From Parerythrobacter lacustris (lineage in GTDB: Bacteria > Pseudomonadota > Alphaproteobacteria > Sphingomonadales > Sphingomonadaceae), in the NCBI RefSeq assembly GCF_024626475.1, contig NZ_JANKHH010000002.1, forward strand, positions 1 through 64,000: 64,000 bases of DNA. The letters run 5' to 3'. The notes below the pieces were generated by a model, which searched no databases, was not told where the DNA came from, and saw only the letters and a list, made by a program, of their open reading frames with translations. A program made the position numbers and the translations under genes. Position 1 is the first letter of the stretch. The number at the start of each line of letters is the position of its first letter. This document shows, piece after piece, positions 37,644-48,608 of this stretch.

Positions 37644-38180
37644 CTATTTGAGCTGTAACCGCCCGCGTTCGAACTGTTCGCGGCAATCGGTCGCATCGTG
37701 CCGTATGTCTTCGTCGAGCAAGGGCGTGCTGGTCATGCCTGCGCCGGTAAAACGGCTGTCGTCGCATTCGCCATCGTTGGCCCAATCGCCCCGATCGTCA
37801 CCCCAATCGATACCGCCGGAAGCACTTTGCGGACGAGTTGCGGCGGCTTGCGATTTATCGCCGGTGGAGATGCTGTAGGTCAGTTTCCCGGCCTCATAAG
37901 CGGTACGGCAATCGGTCGCATCATGGCCTATGTCTTCGTCCAGCAGCGGGGTGCTGGTCATGCCGTCCCCGGAAAAGCGCTTGTCGTCGCACTCCCCGTC
38001 GTTCGCCCATTCACCAACATCGTCGCCCCAGTCGATACCGCTTGCCGCTGTCGTTCCGCCAACAAGCGCCGCCGGCTTGTCCTTCGCCGGATCCTCCGGC
38101 TCGTTGGTGGGCAGGAACTGACATCCCGCAAGCGTCGCTGCCATTGCAATGGCGTACCCCGATTGCATCACCCGAACCAT
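37644..38180 (-). CDS. Lipoprotein with two DGECDD repeats
   Basis: A 178-residue paralogue of the protein at 36460. It has a lipoprotein signal (ATLAGCQFLPTNE; lipobox LAGC near residue 18). After a short spacer come two repeats, each with WGDD, WANDGECDD, MTSTPLLDEDI, HDATDCR and a basic Gly-rich end. The two repeats are closer to each other than to those of the longer paralogue. The ATG at 38180 has GGGAGGA six bases upstream, so I prefer it to a TTG 18 bases earlier. Function unknown; a calcium-binding envelope role is a guess. Confidence 0.8.
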   Translation of the reverse strand: MVRVMQSGYAIAMAATLAGCQFLPTNEPEDPAKDKPAALVGGTTAASGIDWGDDVGEWANDGECDDKRFSGDGMTSTPLLDEDIGHDATDCRTAYEAGKLTYSISTGDKSQAAATRPQSASGGIDWGDDRGDWANDGECDDSRFTGAGMTSTPLLDEDIRHDATDCREQFERGRLQLK

Positions 38181-38284
38181 GCGATGTCCTCCCCCCAAGA
38201 CTGTGCAACTGGTTTACCACGCTGGTGGACATCGTGCCAAGTGAGGCTTCGACAAATGCCGCAGGGGTGCCTAGATTGACCTTG

Positions 38285-40027
38285 ATGCCCGATTCCGAAA
38301 CCCCTCCCGTCGAACAGGAAAAGCCGAGCGCCGCCGAGCTCGAGGCGGCGGGGCAGGATTCGATGTTCGGCGCGTCGGAGCCGGCTGCTCCCGGGTCCGC
38401 CCCGCAGCAGGCGCCGAACCAACCCTATCGCGTCCTGGCGCGCAAGTACCGCCCGCAGACCTTCAGCCAGCTGATCGGGCAGGAACCGATGGTGCGCACG
38501 CTCGGCAATGCGATTGAGCGGGACCGGCTGGCGCATGCCTTCCTGATGACCGGGGTGCGCGGGGTGGGGAAGACCTCGACCGCGCGGCTGATCGCCAAGG
38601 CCTTGAACTGCATCGGGCCGGACGGGCAGGGCGGGCCGACGATCGACCCCTGCGGCGTGTGCGAGCCGTGCACCGCGATCGCCGAGGGTCGCCATATCGA
38701 CGTGATCGAGATGGATGCCGCCAGCCACACCGGGGTCGACGATGTGCGCGAGATCATCGAGGCGGTGCGCTATGCGGCGGTCAGCGCGCGCTACAAGATT
38801 TATATCATCGACGAAGTTCACATGCTGTCTCGCAATGCTTTCAATGCTTTGCTTAAGACACTTGAGGAACCACCTGCGCATGTAAAGTTCCTCTTCGCGA
38901 CCACCGAGGTGGACAAGCTGCCGGTCACCGTGCTCAGCCGCACCCAGCGCTTCGACCTGCGCCGCATCCCGACCGATCTGCTCCAGAGCCATTTTGCCTG
39001 GGTGTGCGGCGAGGAAGGGATCGAGGCGGAGGACGAGGCGCTGCATATGATCGCCAACGCCGCCGAGGGTTCGGTGCGCGACGGGCTGTCGATCCTCGAC
39101 CAGGCGATCGCGCATGCCGATCTGGGCGGCGAGGGCAAGGTCACGGCAGAGCGCGTGCGCGACATGCTCGGGCTTGCCGACAAGAGCGCGCAGCGCCGCC
39201 TGCTCGGCACCATTCTCGACGGCAATGCCAAGGGGTTGCTGGCCGGGATCGATGAGCAATATGCCTTCGGAGTCGAACCGCTGGCGCTGATGCGCGGGCT
39301 GATGGACCTCGTCCACCGCATCACCGTGGCGCAGATCGGTGGCGGCGAACCCGATGCGCCGAGCGCCGACGAACGCGCCGCGTTGGCCGATTGGGCCGGG
39401 CGGCTGAGCGCGGGCCAGCTCCACCGGCTGTGGCAATTGCTGCTCAAGGGGCACGACGAGGTGCGCAATGCGCCCGATCCGCTGGTCAGCGCGCAAATGG
39501 CGTTGCTGCGCGTGCTCCACGCCGCCGACCTGCCCGATCCGGGCAAGCTGGCGAAAAAGCTCGAGCATCTCGCCGAGACGGGCGTGCAGGCCCCGTCGCA
39601 TGCCCCATCGAACGGGGCGGCCCCGGCGCCCGCCGGGTCGCTCGACTGGAAGAGCCTGGTCGAACGGATCGACCGAGCGGGCCAGCTGCGCGTGGCGCAG
39701 ATCATGCACGACTGGGTCCGGGTCGAGACGCTTGAGCCGGGGAAGCTTTCCTTTGCCCTTGTGGACGGTTATCCCGGCGATCCTTCGCCCGACCTGCGCG
39801 ATGCGCTGCTCAAGCTGACCGGTGAGCGGTGGGAGGTCATTATGCTCCCCGCCGGCGGCACCCCGTCGCTGCGCGAACTCAGCGAGATCGCCAAGGCCGA
39901 AGCTCAAGCGAAGATGCGCGCGCATCCGCTGGTCGAGGCCGCTTTCGCGGTCTTCCCCGAGGCCGAGCTGGTCGAAGACGAACATCCCCCCGCCGCAGGC
40001 GACCGCGCCTGGGGCAAAAGAGCCTGA
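38285..40027 (+). CDS. dnaX: DNA polymerase III subunits gamma/tau
   Basis: A 580-residue clamp-loader ATPase. Residues 50-65 start the AAA+ domain (RVLARKYRPQTFSQLIGQ). Walker A is GVRGVGKTSTA (about 93-103), the zinc cysteines lie in CGVCEPC plus an earlier Cys, Walker B is IIDEVHMLS, and the arginine finger segment is LSRTQRFDLRR. The C-terminal third is the helical tau-like region that binds the polymerase and helicase. A stretch at 38798-38885 (residues about 172-200) uses mostly A/T-ending codons, unlike the rest. The ATG at 38285 gives MPDSETPPVEQ. ybaB follows after 19 bp, the common dnaX-ybaB pair. Confidence 0.96.
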   Translation: MPDSETPPVEQEKPSAAELEAAGQDSMFGASEPAAPGSAPQQAPNQPYRVLARKYRPQTFSQLIGQEPMVRTLGNAIERDRLAHAFLMTGVRGVGKTSTARLIAKALNCIGPDGQGGPTIDPCGVCEPCTAIAEGRHIDVIEMDAASHTGVDDVREIIEAVRYAAVSARYKIYIIDEVHMLSRNAFNALLKTLEEPPAHVKFLFATTEVDKLPVTVLSRTQRFDLRRIPTDLLQSHFAWVCGEEGIEAEDEALHMIANAAEGSVRDGLSILDQAIAHADLGGEGKVTAERVRDMLGLADKSAQRRLLGTILDGNAKGLLAGIDEQYAFGVEPLALMRGLMDLVHRITVAQIGGGEPDAPSADERAALADWAGRLSAGQLHRLWQLLLKGHDEVRNAPDPLVSAQMALLRVLHAADLPDPGKLAKKLEHLAETGVQAPSHAPSNGAAPAPAGSLDWKSLVERIDRAGQLRVAQIMHDWVRVETLEPGKLSFALVDGYPGDPSPDLRDALLKLTGERWEVIMLPAGGTPSLRELSEIAKAEAQAKMRAHPLVEAAFAVFPEAELVEDEHPPAAGDRAWGKRA

Positions 40028-40046
40028 AGACCCCAAGGAACATCAC

Positions 40047-40385
40047 ATGCAATCGATGGAAGAAATGATCCAGGCCGCGCAGAAGGCGGCCGAAACCATC
40101 CAGACCCAGATGAACGAGATGCAGGCCAAGCTCGACGCGATCGAGGTGGAAGGCCAGTCGGGCGGCGGTCTGGTCAAGGTCCGCGCCAGCGCCAAGGGCC
40201 GCATTCTCGGTGTCTCGATCGACGAGAGCCTGATGAAGCCGGAAGAAAAGCAGATGGTCGAAGACCTCGTCACCGCCGCCTTCAACGACGCGCGCGACAA
40301 GGCCGACCGGGTCTCCAACGATGAAATGAAAAATCTGCAGAGCGGCATGGGCCTGCCGCCGGGGTTCAATCTGCCGGGTATGTAA
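40047..40385 (+). CDS. ybaB: YbaB/EbfC family nucleoid-associated protein
   Basis: A 112-residue DNA-binding protein of usual length. The helical N-terminus (MEEMIQAAQKAAETIQTQM) and the beta core VEGQSGGGLVKVRASAKGRILGV are typical. It forms dimers that coat DNA and in some bacteria affects recombination (with RecR) and gene expression. It follows dnaX directly. I use the ATG at 40047; recR is not seen next to it. Confidence 0.95.
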   Translation: MQSMEEMIQAAQKAAETIQTQMNEMQAKLDAIEVEGQSGGGLVKVRASAKGRILGVSIDESLMKPEEKQMVEDLVTAAFNDARDKADRVSNDEMKNLQSGMGLPPGFNLPGM

Positions 40386-40437
40386 GCGCGCACAAGCGTG
40401 CTATCGGTTGCGCAAAGAGACTGAAGGAGAGAGCGCC

Positions 40438-41232
40438 ATGGCAACCCTGATGAACGACAACGCAAGCGGCAGCGACGCCGACGTCCGCGGGCAGGTTTCG
40501 GCGGAGGAATGGGCGGTGCGCGTCGATCTTGCCGCAGCCTATCGGCTGGTGGCGCTCTATGGCTGGGACGACCTGATCTTCACCCACCTCTCGGCGCGCG
40601 TTCCCGGGCCGGAGCATCACTTCCTGATCAACCCCTACGACATGATGTTCGAGGAAATCACCGCCTCCAGCCTCGTCAAGATCGATGTCGACGGGCAGCC
40701 GGTGATCCCGACCAGCCATCCGGTCAATCCGGCAGGTTTCACCATCCATTCCGCGCTGCACATGAACTGCGAAGATGCCCATGCGGTGATGCACCTCCAC
40801 ACCCCGCACGGGCAGGCGGTTAGTGCGATGGAATTCGGCCTGCTCGAACACACCCAGACCGGGATGATCGCGCGGCACGACATCGCCTATCACGAGTATG
40901 AAGGCATCGCGACCGACCTCGAGGAGCGCGAGCGGCTGGTGCAGGATATGGGCGACAAGCACGCGATGATCCTGCGCAACCACGGCACGCTGGCGATCGG
41001 CAAGACCGTCGGCCAGTGCTTCCTGCGGCTCTATTTCATCGAGCGCGCTTGCGAGGCGCAGGTGCTGATGCTGAGCGCGGGGCGCGAAAACCTCAACAAC
41101 CCGCCGCAGGGCACGCCTCAGAAGGTAGAAAGCCAGACCCCGTCGGCCGGCATGGGCATGGTCGCCGACGGCCTCGCCTGGCCCTCATTGCTGCGAAAAC
41201 TCGACCGGATCGATCCGAGCTTCAGGGATTAG
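40438..41232 (+). CDS. Class II aldolase/adducin family protein
   Basis: A 264-residue protein of the class II aldolase fold, a family of zinc-dependent lyases acting on sugar phosphates such as fuculose or ribulose phosphate. The zinc site is HLHTPHGQ (about residues 120-127) with a later His in RNHGTLAIG. The catalytic Glu is not obvious, so this may be an adducin-like or otherwise repurposed member. SD GAAGGAGAG precedes the ATG. No sugar-metabolism gene is adjacent. Confidence 0.88.
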   Translation: MATLMNDNASGSDADVRGQVSAEEWAVRVDLAAAYRLVALYGWDDLIFTHLSARVPGPEHHFLINPYDMMFEEITASSLVKIDVDGQPVIPTSHPVNPAGFTIHSALHMNCEDAHAVMHLHTPHGQAVSAMEFGLLEHTQTGMIARHDIAYHEYEGIATDLEERERLVQDMGDKHAMILRNHGTLAIGKTVGQCFLRLYFIERACEAQVLMLSAGRENLNNPPQGTPQKVESQTPSAGMGMVADGLAWPSLLRKLDRIDPSFRD

Positions 41233-41248
41233 GTCCGGACTCTCAACT

Positions 41249-42019
41249 TTGGGATTGTTTGGGCCAAAGTTACCCGTCGATCGGGAAGAGTTCGACTGGC
41301 TGCTGGCCTGCTTTGCATGGCTGCATTCGACAATCGGCAGACGTGACCGAAAAATCGGGTACCAACCGACATTGGTTCTGCCGAGCGACGCGGCATTGCT
41401 AGGCGCTTCGACGGCGCGAGAACTGTTTGATGCGACCAAACGGCTTGCCGGCCTGGAACAGTGGCATTGCGAACTGGTGAAGGGTGATGCGCGAACAGAT
41501 GTCGAGTACCCCGGTTTGGCTGTTGGGGAATACTCGAACGATCAGGCGCTCGGTACGTTTTCGATCGAGGGCAATGCGCCTGTAATTCACTATAATCCCC
41601 AACTGTTGAACAAGCCTCATCAGTTGGTTGCGACCTTTGCGCACGAACTGGCCCACCTGTTGATCAACGATTTGGGCGACCCACCGGGAGGGCCCGATCT
41701 ACACGAGCATGCGACCGATTGTGCGGCGGTCTATCTCGGGTTCGGCATTTTTCTTGCGAACGGTGCGCGCAATTTTTCGCAGTTTCAGGATTCCGGAATG
41801 CACGGCTGGCAATCCGAGGCGGCGGGCTATCTGTCTGAAAACGCACTCGTGACGGCTCTGGCGATATTCATCTGCCATTTCCACATGGAAGCGGAGTTCG
41901 GCCCATATTTGAAAGCTTACCTGCGCAAGGATTACAAGGCAGCTCACCGCTACATTGCGCGCAAGCATCCAAACATCTCGGATGAAATCGATAAGCTGGA
42001 CCTGGCCGTCTGGAGCTGA
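41249..42019 (+). CDS. Putative zinc metalloprotease with HELAH motif
   Basis: A 256-residue soluble protein. The zincin motif TFAHELAHLL (about residues 131-140) supplies two His ligands and the catalytic Glu. A later HEHATDCAAVYLGFG (about 156-170) could supply the third ligand, as in gluzincins. No signal peptide or membrane helix is seen, so it is probably cytoplasmic. Codons are less GC-biased than in neighbours and the start is a TTG (41249 or 41255), which suggests acquisition by transfer. The substrate is unknown. Confidence 0.78.
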   Translation: MGLFGPKLPVDREEFDWLLACFAWLHSTIGRRDRKIGYQPTLVLPSDAALLGASTARELFDATKRLAGLEQWHCELVKGDARTDVEYPGLAVGEYSNDQALGTFSIEGNAPVIHYNPQLLNKPHQLVATFAHELAHLLINDLGDPPGGPDLHEHATDCAAVYLGFGIFLANGARNFSQFQDSGMHGWQSEAAGYLSENALVTALAIFICHFHMEAEFGPYLKAYLRKDYKAAHRYIARKHPNISDEIDKLDLAVWS

Positions 42020-42402
42020 GATCCCTGTCCTACAAGCCGGTGTTCCGTTATGAAGTGAGTATGGCTCGATCGGTTCGCATCGTCTCAGACTCAACATCGT
42101 GCGCGCGTATATTGGCGCAGCGAGACGGGGTAATTGCGCAATGACCCTTGTGTTTCAATTGGACAGGCCGGAACCCTCATGAATGCCGTCTCCAAGTCAC
42201 AGGATAGCAGTGTCACACGTGTCAACACCCCGGTTTGCGCAATGAGCCGGATGACCCACAAGCCGGGGACGGCGTCAACTTTGTCAACTTCCGCACCGCG
42301 ACTCATTGTCAACACTGTCAACACCCCCTCCGTTGCGGCGCGTCCACAGCTTCGCCCCTGCGCGGCATTGCAGGGCGGGGCGGGGCTACCCATATTCGCC
42401 GC
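42020..42402. other. 383-bp leader region upstream of lon with repeated TGTCAACAC motifs
   Basis: I see no convincing gene here; a short open frame (42134-42406) has no protein-like features. TGTCAACAC occurs at 42220, 42307 and 42316, and GTCAACTT occurs at 42274 and 42283. The lon promoter should lie here, but I see no clear heat-shock promoter. Confidence 0.65.
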
Positions 42403-44796
<2,394 letters not shown>

Positions 44797-44876
44797 GGTT
44801 CCGCCGAGACGCCTCACGGTTCGTCGCAAAACGCGGTGAATCGTTCGCTTTGGGACAATGCCGTGGCGAAATGGCT

Positions 44877-44905
44877 TTGACAGGCAGGGCAAAAATCCCT
44901 TGTAT
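44877..44905 (+). promoter_or_regulatory. Probable sigma-70 promoter of hupB
   Basis: TTGACA (44877-44882) is followed after 17 bases by TTGTAT (44900-44905), in the 190-bp space before hupB. The -35 is perfect and the -10 matches half of the consensus. It would give a leader of about 75 bases. Confidence 0.55.
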
Positions 44906-44986
44906 CGCGCTTTCGCAAGAAGCGAGTCTACGCTTCCCCGGCAGCAGCGCAGTGCTGGCCGCGAACCAATTGGGGGATAAACAACG

Positions 44987-45259
44987 ATGAACAAGAACGA
45001 CCTGATCGCCGCCGTTGCCGAATCGAGCGGCCTGTCGAAGAGCGATGCCGCTGGCGCGGTGGAGGGCGTGTTCGACGCCATCACCCGTTCGCTTTCGAAG
45101 GGCGACGAAGTGCGGCTGGTCGGGTTCGGAACCTTCTCTGTCGCCAAGCGCAAGGCTTCGACCGGCCGCAACCCGCGGACCGGCGAACCGATGACGATCA
45201 AGGCGTCGAACCAGCCGAAGTTCAAGGCTGGCAAGGGCCTGAAAGACTCGGTCAACTGA
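44987..45259 (+). CDS. hupB: HU family DNA-binding protein
   Basis: A 90-residue histone-like protein that bends and compacts DNA as a dimer. It has the N-terminal helices (MNKNDLIAAVAESSGLSKSD), the beta saddle VRLVGFGTFSVAKRKA and the arm RNPRTGEPMTIKA that intercalates at DNA kinks. Length is exactly typical. It follows lon by 190 bp, with its own promoter and a strong terminator behind. Confidence 0.97.
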   Translation: MNKNDLIAAVAESSGLSKSDAAGAVEGVFDAITRSLSKGDEVRLVGFGTFSVAKRKASTGRNPRTGEPMTIKASNQPKFKAGKGLKDSVN

Positions 45260-45304
45260 TCGAACAGGCTTACCCCTTCGGTCACCGACTGAGGGCGATA
45301 CAAT

Positions 45305-45336
45305 GGGGGCGCCGGTTCAGACCGGTCGCCCCCTTC
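45305..45336 (+). terminator. Rho-independent-type terminator after hupB
   Basis: A 12-13 bp GC stem (GGGGGCGCCGGT / ACCGGTCGCCCCC, one bulge) with loop TCAG is followed by a short T-rich end (TTCT). It lies 45 bp after the hupB stop and may also serve the convergent lipoprotein gene. Confidence 0.8.
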
Positions 45337-45351
45337 TGCGTCAGGAAAGCA

Positions 45352-46245
45352 CTAGCGGATGCGGATCAAGGCCGTCGGCGCCTGCGAAGCATGTGAATTG
45401 ATCTTCCATTCCAGCGATTTGTCGGAACCTCTTGCCACGGGTCCTTCGTCGGTGTTGTTGGCGAGGATTTCCCCATCGGTGGTCACCACAAAGCTTCCGT
45501 CGATGAACTGCATCATGTCGTCATCGCCTTTGCCGGCCATGGGGTCTGATGCACCCATGCTCTGTCCGAACAGCAGGAAGGCCGGGCTAAGCCCGTTCGT
45601 GATAGCCTGCGCCGAATAACCCGGCGCATTGATGCGGACTGCACCACTATCGCGCCGGTTGATCTGCACGAAGGGCGGGATGAAATTCATCCCCTCGATC
45701 GAGGGGAAAGCGAAGTCGTGATCGATCCGGCTGGTGATCCGGTACTTGACGTCGAACACACCGTTGCCGCGATAGACGACGCTCTCCCACCCGGCCTGAC
45801 GCTCGAGCTGCGCGGCGAATTTGTTGCCCGCTTCGGGATCCTTGGGGTCGATCCCGGCGAGCAGGCGGATCATCTGTTCGTTCCGTTCCTTCTCGGACCT
45901 TGCTATTTCTGCGCGCAATTCTTCGTCTTGGCGAATCCTCTCGGCCTTTTCCTCCTCGGTGCAGTCTCGCTGTTCGTAGGTTTCTTCATCGAAGCAACTT
46001 GGCTCCCACCCGGCCTCAATTGCGGCCTCGTCCACCGGCGTATCGCCCGGTTCCTCGCTCGCAAACTCCTCGCTCATCGGCAGGAACAGCATCTGGCCAT
46101 CATAGGTGAAAGTGAAGGTCCCGTCCGACCGCAAGTCGAGCGTCGAGGCGAACTTGCCTGGCAGCAGGATGCAACTGGACAGTGCAAGGCTCGCAACTGT
46201 GAGAGCTACGATGCCGAAATGTCTGGCATTACGAAAGAAAGCCAT
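45352..46245 (-). CDS. Predicted lipoprotein with coiled-coil segment
   Basis: A 297-residue protein. The signal peptide ends in a lipobox (SLALSSC near residue 25). A beta segment follows (STLDLRSDGTFTFTYDG), resembling small beta proteins that report cell-wall state. Residues about 95-135 form a charged coiled coil (EEEKAERIRQDEELRAEIA). The C-terminal half is beta-rich with NFIPPFVQINRRDSGAVRI. I do not recognise the family. The ATG at 46245 was chosen for the signal peptide; it is 19 bp after the TrmH-family gene on the same strand, so probably co-transcribed. Confidence 0.8.
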   Translation of the reverse strand: MAFFRNARHFGIVALTVASLALSSCILLPGKFASTLDLRSDGTFTFTYDGQMLFLPMSEEFASEEPGDTPVDEAAIEAGWEPSCFDEETYEQRDCTEEEKAERIRQDEELRAEIARSEKERNEQMIRLLAGIDPKDPEAGNKFAAQLERQAGWESVVYRGNGVFDVKYRITSRIDHDFAFPSIEGMNFIPPFVQINRRDSGAVRINAPGYSAQAITNGLSPAFLLFGQSMGASDPMAGKGDDDMMQFIDGSFVVTTDGEILANNTDEGPVARGSDKSLEWKINSHASQAPTALIRIR

Positions 46246-46264
46246 GGTGTACCCTCCCGAACGA

Positions 46265-47068
46265 TCAGTCGGGCATACTCCTTCTGGTGGCGACCGCATA
46301 GAGGGCAATCGCGGCTGCGTTCGAGACGTTGAGGCTCTCGATCGCGCTCGAAATCGGCAGTTTCGCCAGCGCATCGCAATGGCCGGCGATGTTGTGGCGC
46401 AGACCCTCGCCTTCGGCACCCAGAACGATGGCAACCGGCCCGGTCGGCAGCACGGATGCGAAATCATCTTCCGCCTCGCCTGCCAACCCGATCCGCCAAT
46501 AGCCAGCGTCTGCCGCCTCTTCGAGCGCGCGGGCGAGATTGACCACCCGCACCCACGGTACGACTTCGAGCGCACCGGAAGCGCTTTTGCCGACGGTTCC
46601 CGACTCGGGCGGTGCGTGCCGGTCCTGCGTAACGATCGCCGCCGCACCGAAAGCCGCAGCCGAGCGCAGGATCGCGCCGACATTGTGCGGGTCGGTCACC
46701 TGGTCGAGAAACACCAGGGGGCCGCCGTCCGACTGCTCGATTGCTTCGTCGAGGAAAACATCCTCCAGGCCCGCACATTCGAGCACCAGCCCCTGATGCG
46801 GCGCGTCGCGAGCCACGAGGCGCGCAAGATCTGCCACATCGGCATATTCGACGGGGAAATCGGGCGGCAACTCACCGTTGAGCGACGCGACACCTTCGCG
46901 GGTAGCCCACAACTTGCGATGGACGCGGTTGGGGTTGAGCAAAGCCGCTTCGACCGCATGACGACCCCACAGACGTACGCTGCCGGTGCTGGCTTGTCCG
47001 CTGCCGCGGCCGCCTTTCATCCGTCCTGCCCTGCCGCGCAGGGCACGCTTGCGTTCACTCTTCGCCAT
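46265..47068 (-). CDS. TrmH/SpoU family RNA 2'-O-methyltransferase (RlmB-like)
   Basis: A 267-residue SPOUT enzyme that transfers a methyl group from S-adenosylmethionine to ribose in 23S rRNA or tRNA. After a basic, Gly-rich leader (about 1-30), an RNA-binding domain begins with LWGRHAVEAALLN. The knotted domain has motif 1 DPHNVGAILRSAAAFGA, motif 2 PVAIVLGAEGEGLR and motif 3 IESLNVSNAAAIALYA. This fits RlmB (G2251 of 23S rRNA), but TrmH-family members are hard to separate by eye. A TTG three bases upstream could also start it. Confidence 0.9.
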   Translation of the reverse strand: MAKSERKRALRGRAGRMKGGRGSGQASTGSVRLWGRHAVEAALLNPNRVHRKLWATREGVASLNGELPPDFPVEYADVADLARLVARDAPHQGLVLECAGLEDVFLDEAIEQSDGGPLVFLDQVTDPHNVGAILRSAAAFGAAAIVTQDRHAPPESGTVGKSASGALEVVPWVRVVNLARALEEAADAGYWRIGLAGEAEDDFASVLPTGPVAIVLGAEGEGLRHNIAGHCDALAKLPISSAIESLNVSNAAAIALYAVATRRSMPD

Positions 47069-47224
47069 CAAAACCGTTCCGATATGTCATTGTTGCCGCG
47101 CCATGCCAGCCCCCCCATTGACAGGCAAGCGCCGCTTCGCCAAAGGGGCGCCTCTCGGTCGGAGGGCCCCCCCTGTGGGGCCGCGCTTTCAGGCGATTTC
47201 GCATCGCCATCCGGCAAGCCAAGT

Positions 47225-47310
47225 GGACAGGTGGCCGAGTGGTTAAAGGCAGCAGACTGTAAATCTGCCCGCGCAAGCGTACGCTGGTTCGAATCCAGCC
47301 CTGTCCACCA
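47225..47310 (+). tRNA. tRNA-Tyr (anticodon GTA)
   Basis: An 86-base type II tRNA with a long variable arm. The acceptor is GGACAGG/CCTGTCC, the anticodon region is CTGTAAAT and the T arm is CTGGTTCGAATCCAG. The 3' CCA is encoded (47308-47310). Anticodon GTA reads both tyrosine codons. Confidence 0.97.
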
Positions 47311-47602
47311 CTTGCCCGCATCTCAGACATGACGATCGCCGATGAGGTCCCTCCAAAGCGCCGCTTTGGAAAAGGATCGCGCATCGAAGTCGCGCTACGG
47401 GGCCGCGCAGGGCATCTTGCGTCACCTGAAATTTCAATCGTTTGCATCGAATGGTTGGCAAGGCTGACCGACCACCGTGATTGATCAGGTCTCCGCTCTC
47501 CTTGGTTAATGCGATTTGGGACCAGATGGGTCCTCAAGGCGGGGCAACTCCAAAGAGACAGCGTTAACGAAATCTTTGGTCCCACTGCGTAGATCGCTCA
47601 CC
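47311..47602. other. 292-bp intergenic region before the surface-protein cluster
   Basis: No convincing gene. It should contain the promoter of the five-gene surface cluster, since all later gaps in that cluster are short. I see a mildly AT-rich stretch near 47500-47515 but no confident -35/-10 pair. A minus-strand frame (47243-47461) overlaps tRNA-Tyr and is not protein-like. Confidence 0.5.
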
Positions 47603-48577
47603 ATGAAACGTGAACTCATATCGCTCGAACGTGCGGTCGCCGCCTCCCTGCTGCTTGCGCTGCCAGTCTCGGCTAGTGCAGCAGGGGTCGATGCCGGCAC
47701 CCTGATCGAAAACACCGCCACCGCGACTTACGACGCGGGCGAAGGACCGACGACGATCAATTCGAATACGGTGACGCTGAAAGTCGACGAACTGCTCGAC
47801 GTCACCGTATCGTCGCTCGACTCCGGTCCGATCGGGGCAACGCCCGGATCGGTGGTCCTGACTTTCGAAATCACGAACACGGGTAATGGCCCGGAAGCCT
47901 ACACACTCACCGCCAATCCTGCGGTTGGAGGGAACGACTTTGACACGGCGATCGACGGTATCGCCGTCGATAGCAACGGCAACGGTGTTTACGATCCCGG
48001 CATCGACCAGATCCTGACCGGGCCGGAAACGACCGCGTTGCTCGATCCGGACGAGAACCTCACGGTCTTCGTCCTCGCCACCGTCCCTCCGACGGTCGTC
48101 GATGGTGACCAATCCACGGTCGATCTGCGCGCCGATGCCGTAACCGGAACCGGGGCGCCCGGTACGACCTTTGCTGGCCAGGGCGTTGACGGCAGCGACG
48201 CCGTGGTCGGCGCAGGCGGTGCGTCGGACAATGCGACCGGCTCGCTGATCGTCGGCATCACCACCGTCGACCTGACCAAGTCCGCCACGGTTGCGGATCC
48301 CTTCGGCGGGACCAGCACGGTTCCCGGCTCCACCATCACCTATACCATCACAGCGGTCGTCTCCGGCAGCGGATCGGTCAGCGGGCTGGTCGTCTCCGAC
48401 GTCATACCGGCCGGCACCACCTATCGCACCGGAACACTCGCGCTCGACAGCTCTGCGCTGACCGACGCGAGCGGCGACGATGCCGGCGAGGCTTCGGCCA
48501 GCGGCATCAGCGTCGATCTCGGCACGGTCGCTGGCGGTTCGAGCCACGCCGTCACCTTCGAAGTCAGCATCGACTGA
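47603..48577 (+). CDS. Secreted DUF11-type surface protein
   Basis: A 324-residue exported protein, the first of a five-gene surface cluster. The signal peptide ends near residue 26 (PVSASAAG). A beta module follows with TLIENTATATYDAGEG and SNTVTLKVDELLDVTV, seen again in two neighbours. The C-terminal half is a DUF11 domain (Ig-like fold): TVPGSTITYTITAVVSGSG and VVSDVIPAGTTYRTGTL. The protein ends in a beta strand, VTFEVSID. No anchor is visible, so it is either released or held by the outer membrane. The ATG at 47603 was chosen because it begins the signal peptide region. Confidence 0.82.
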   Translation: MKRELISLERAVAASLLLALPVSASAAGVDAGTLIENTATATYDAGEGPTTINSNTVTLKVDELLDVTVSSLDSGPIGATPGSVVLTFEITNTGNGPEAYTLTANPAVGGNDFDTAIDGIAVDSNGNGVYDPGIDQILTGPETTALLDPDENLTVFVLATVPPTVVDGDQSTVDLRADAVTGTGAPGTTFAGQGVDGSDAVVGAGGASDNATGSLIVGITTVDLTKSATVADPFGGTSTVPGSTITYTITAVVSGSGSVSGLVVSDVIPAGTTYRTGTLALDSSALTDASGDDAGEASASGISVDLGTVAGGSSHAVTFEVSID

Positions 48578-48608
48578 ACGTGAAATAACAACACCAAGGG
48601 TCTGAAAA

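Noticed and set aside
39545-39565. GCGAAAAAGC in dnaX as a possible programmed -1 frameshift site
   Set aside because: The heptamer is not A AAA AAG in frame, and the -1 frame stays open far beyond, so no gamma-type short product is predicted.
47243-47461. Minus-strand frame overlapping tRNA-Tyr
   Set aside because: It is made partly of tRNA sequence in antisense and has no protein features.
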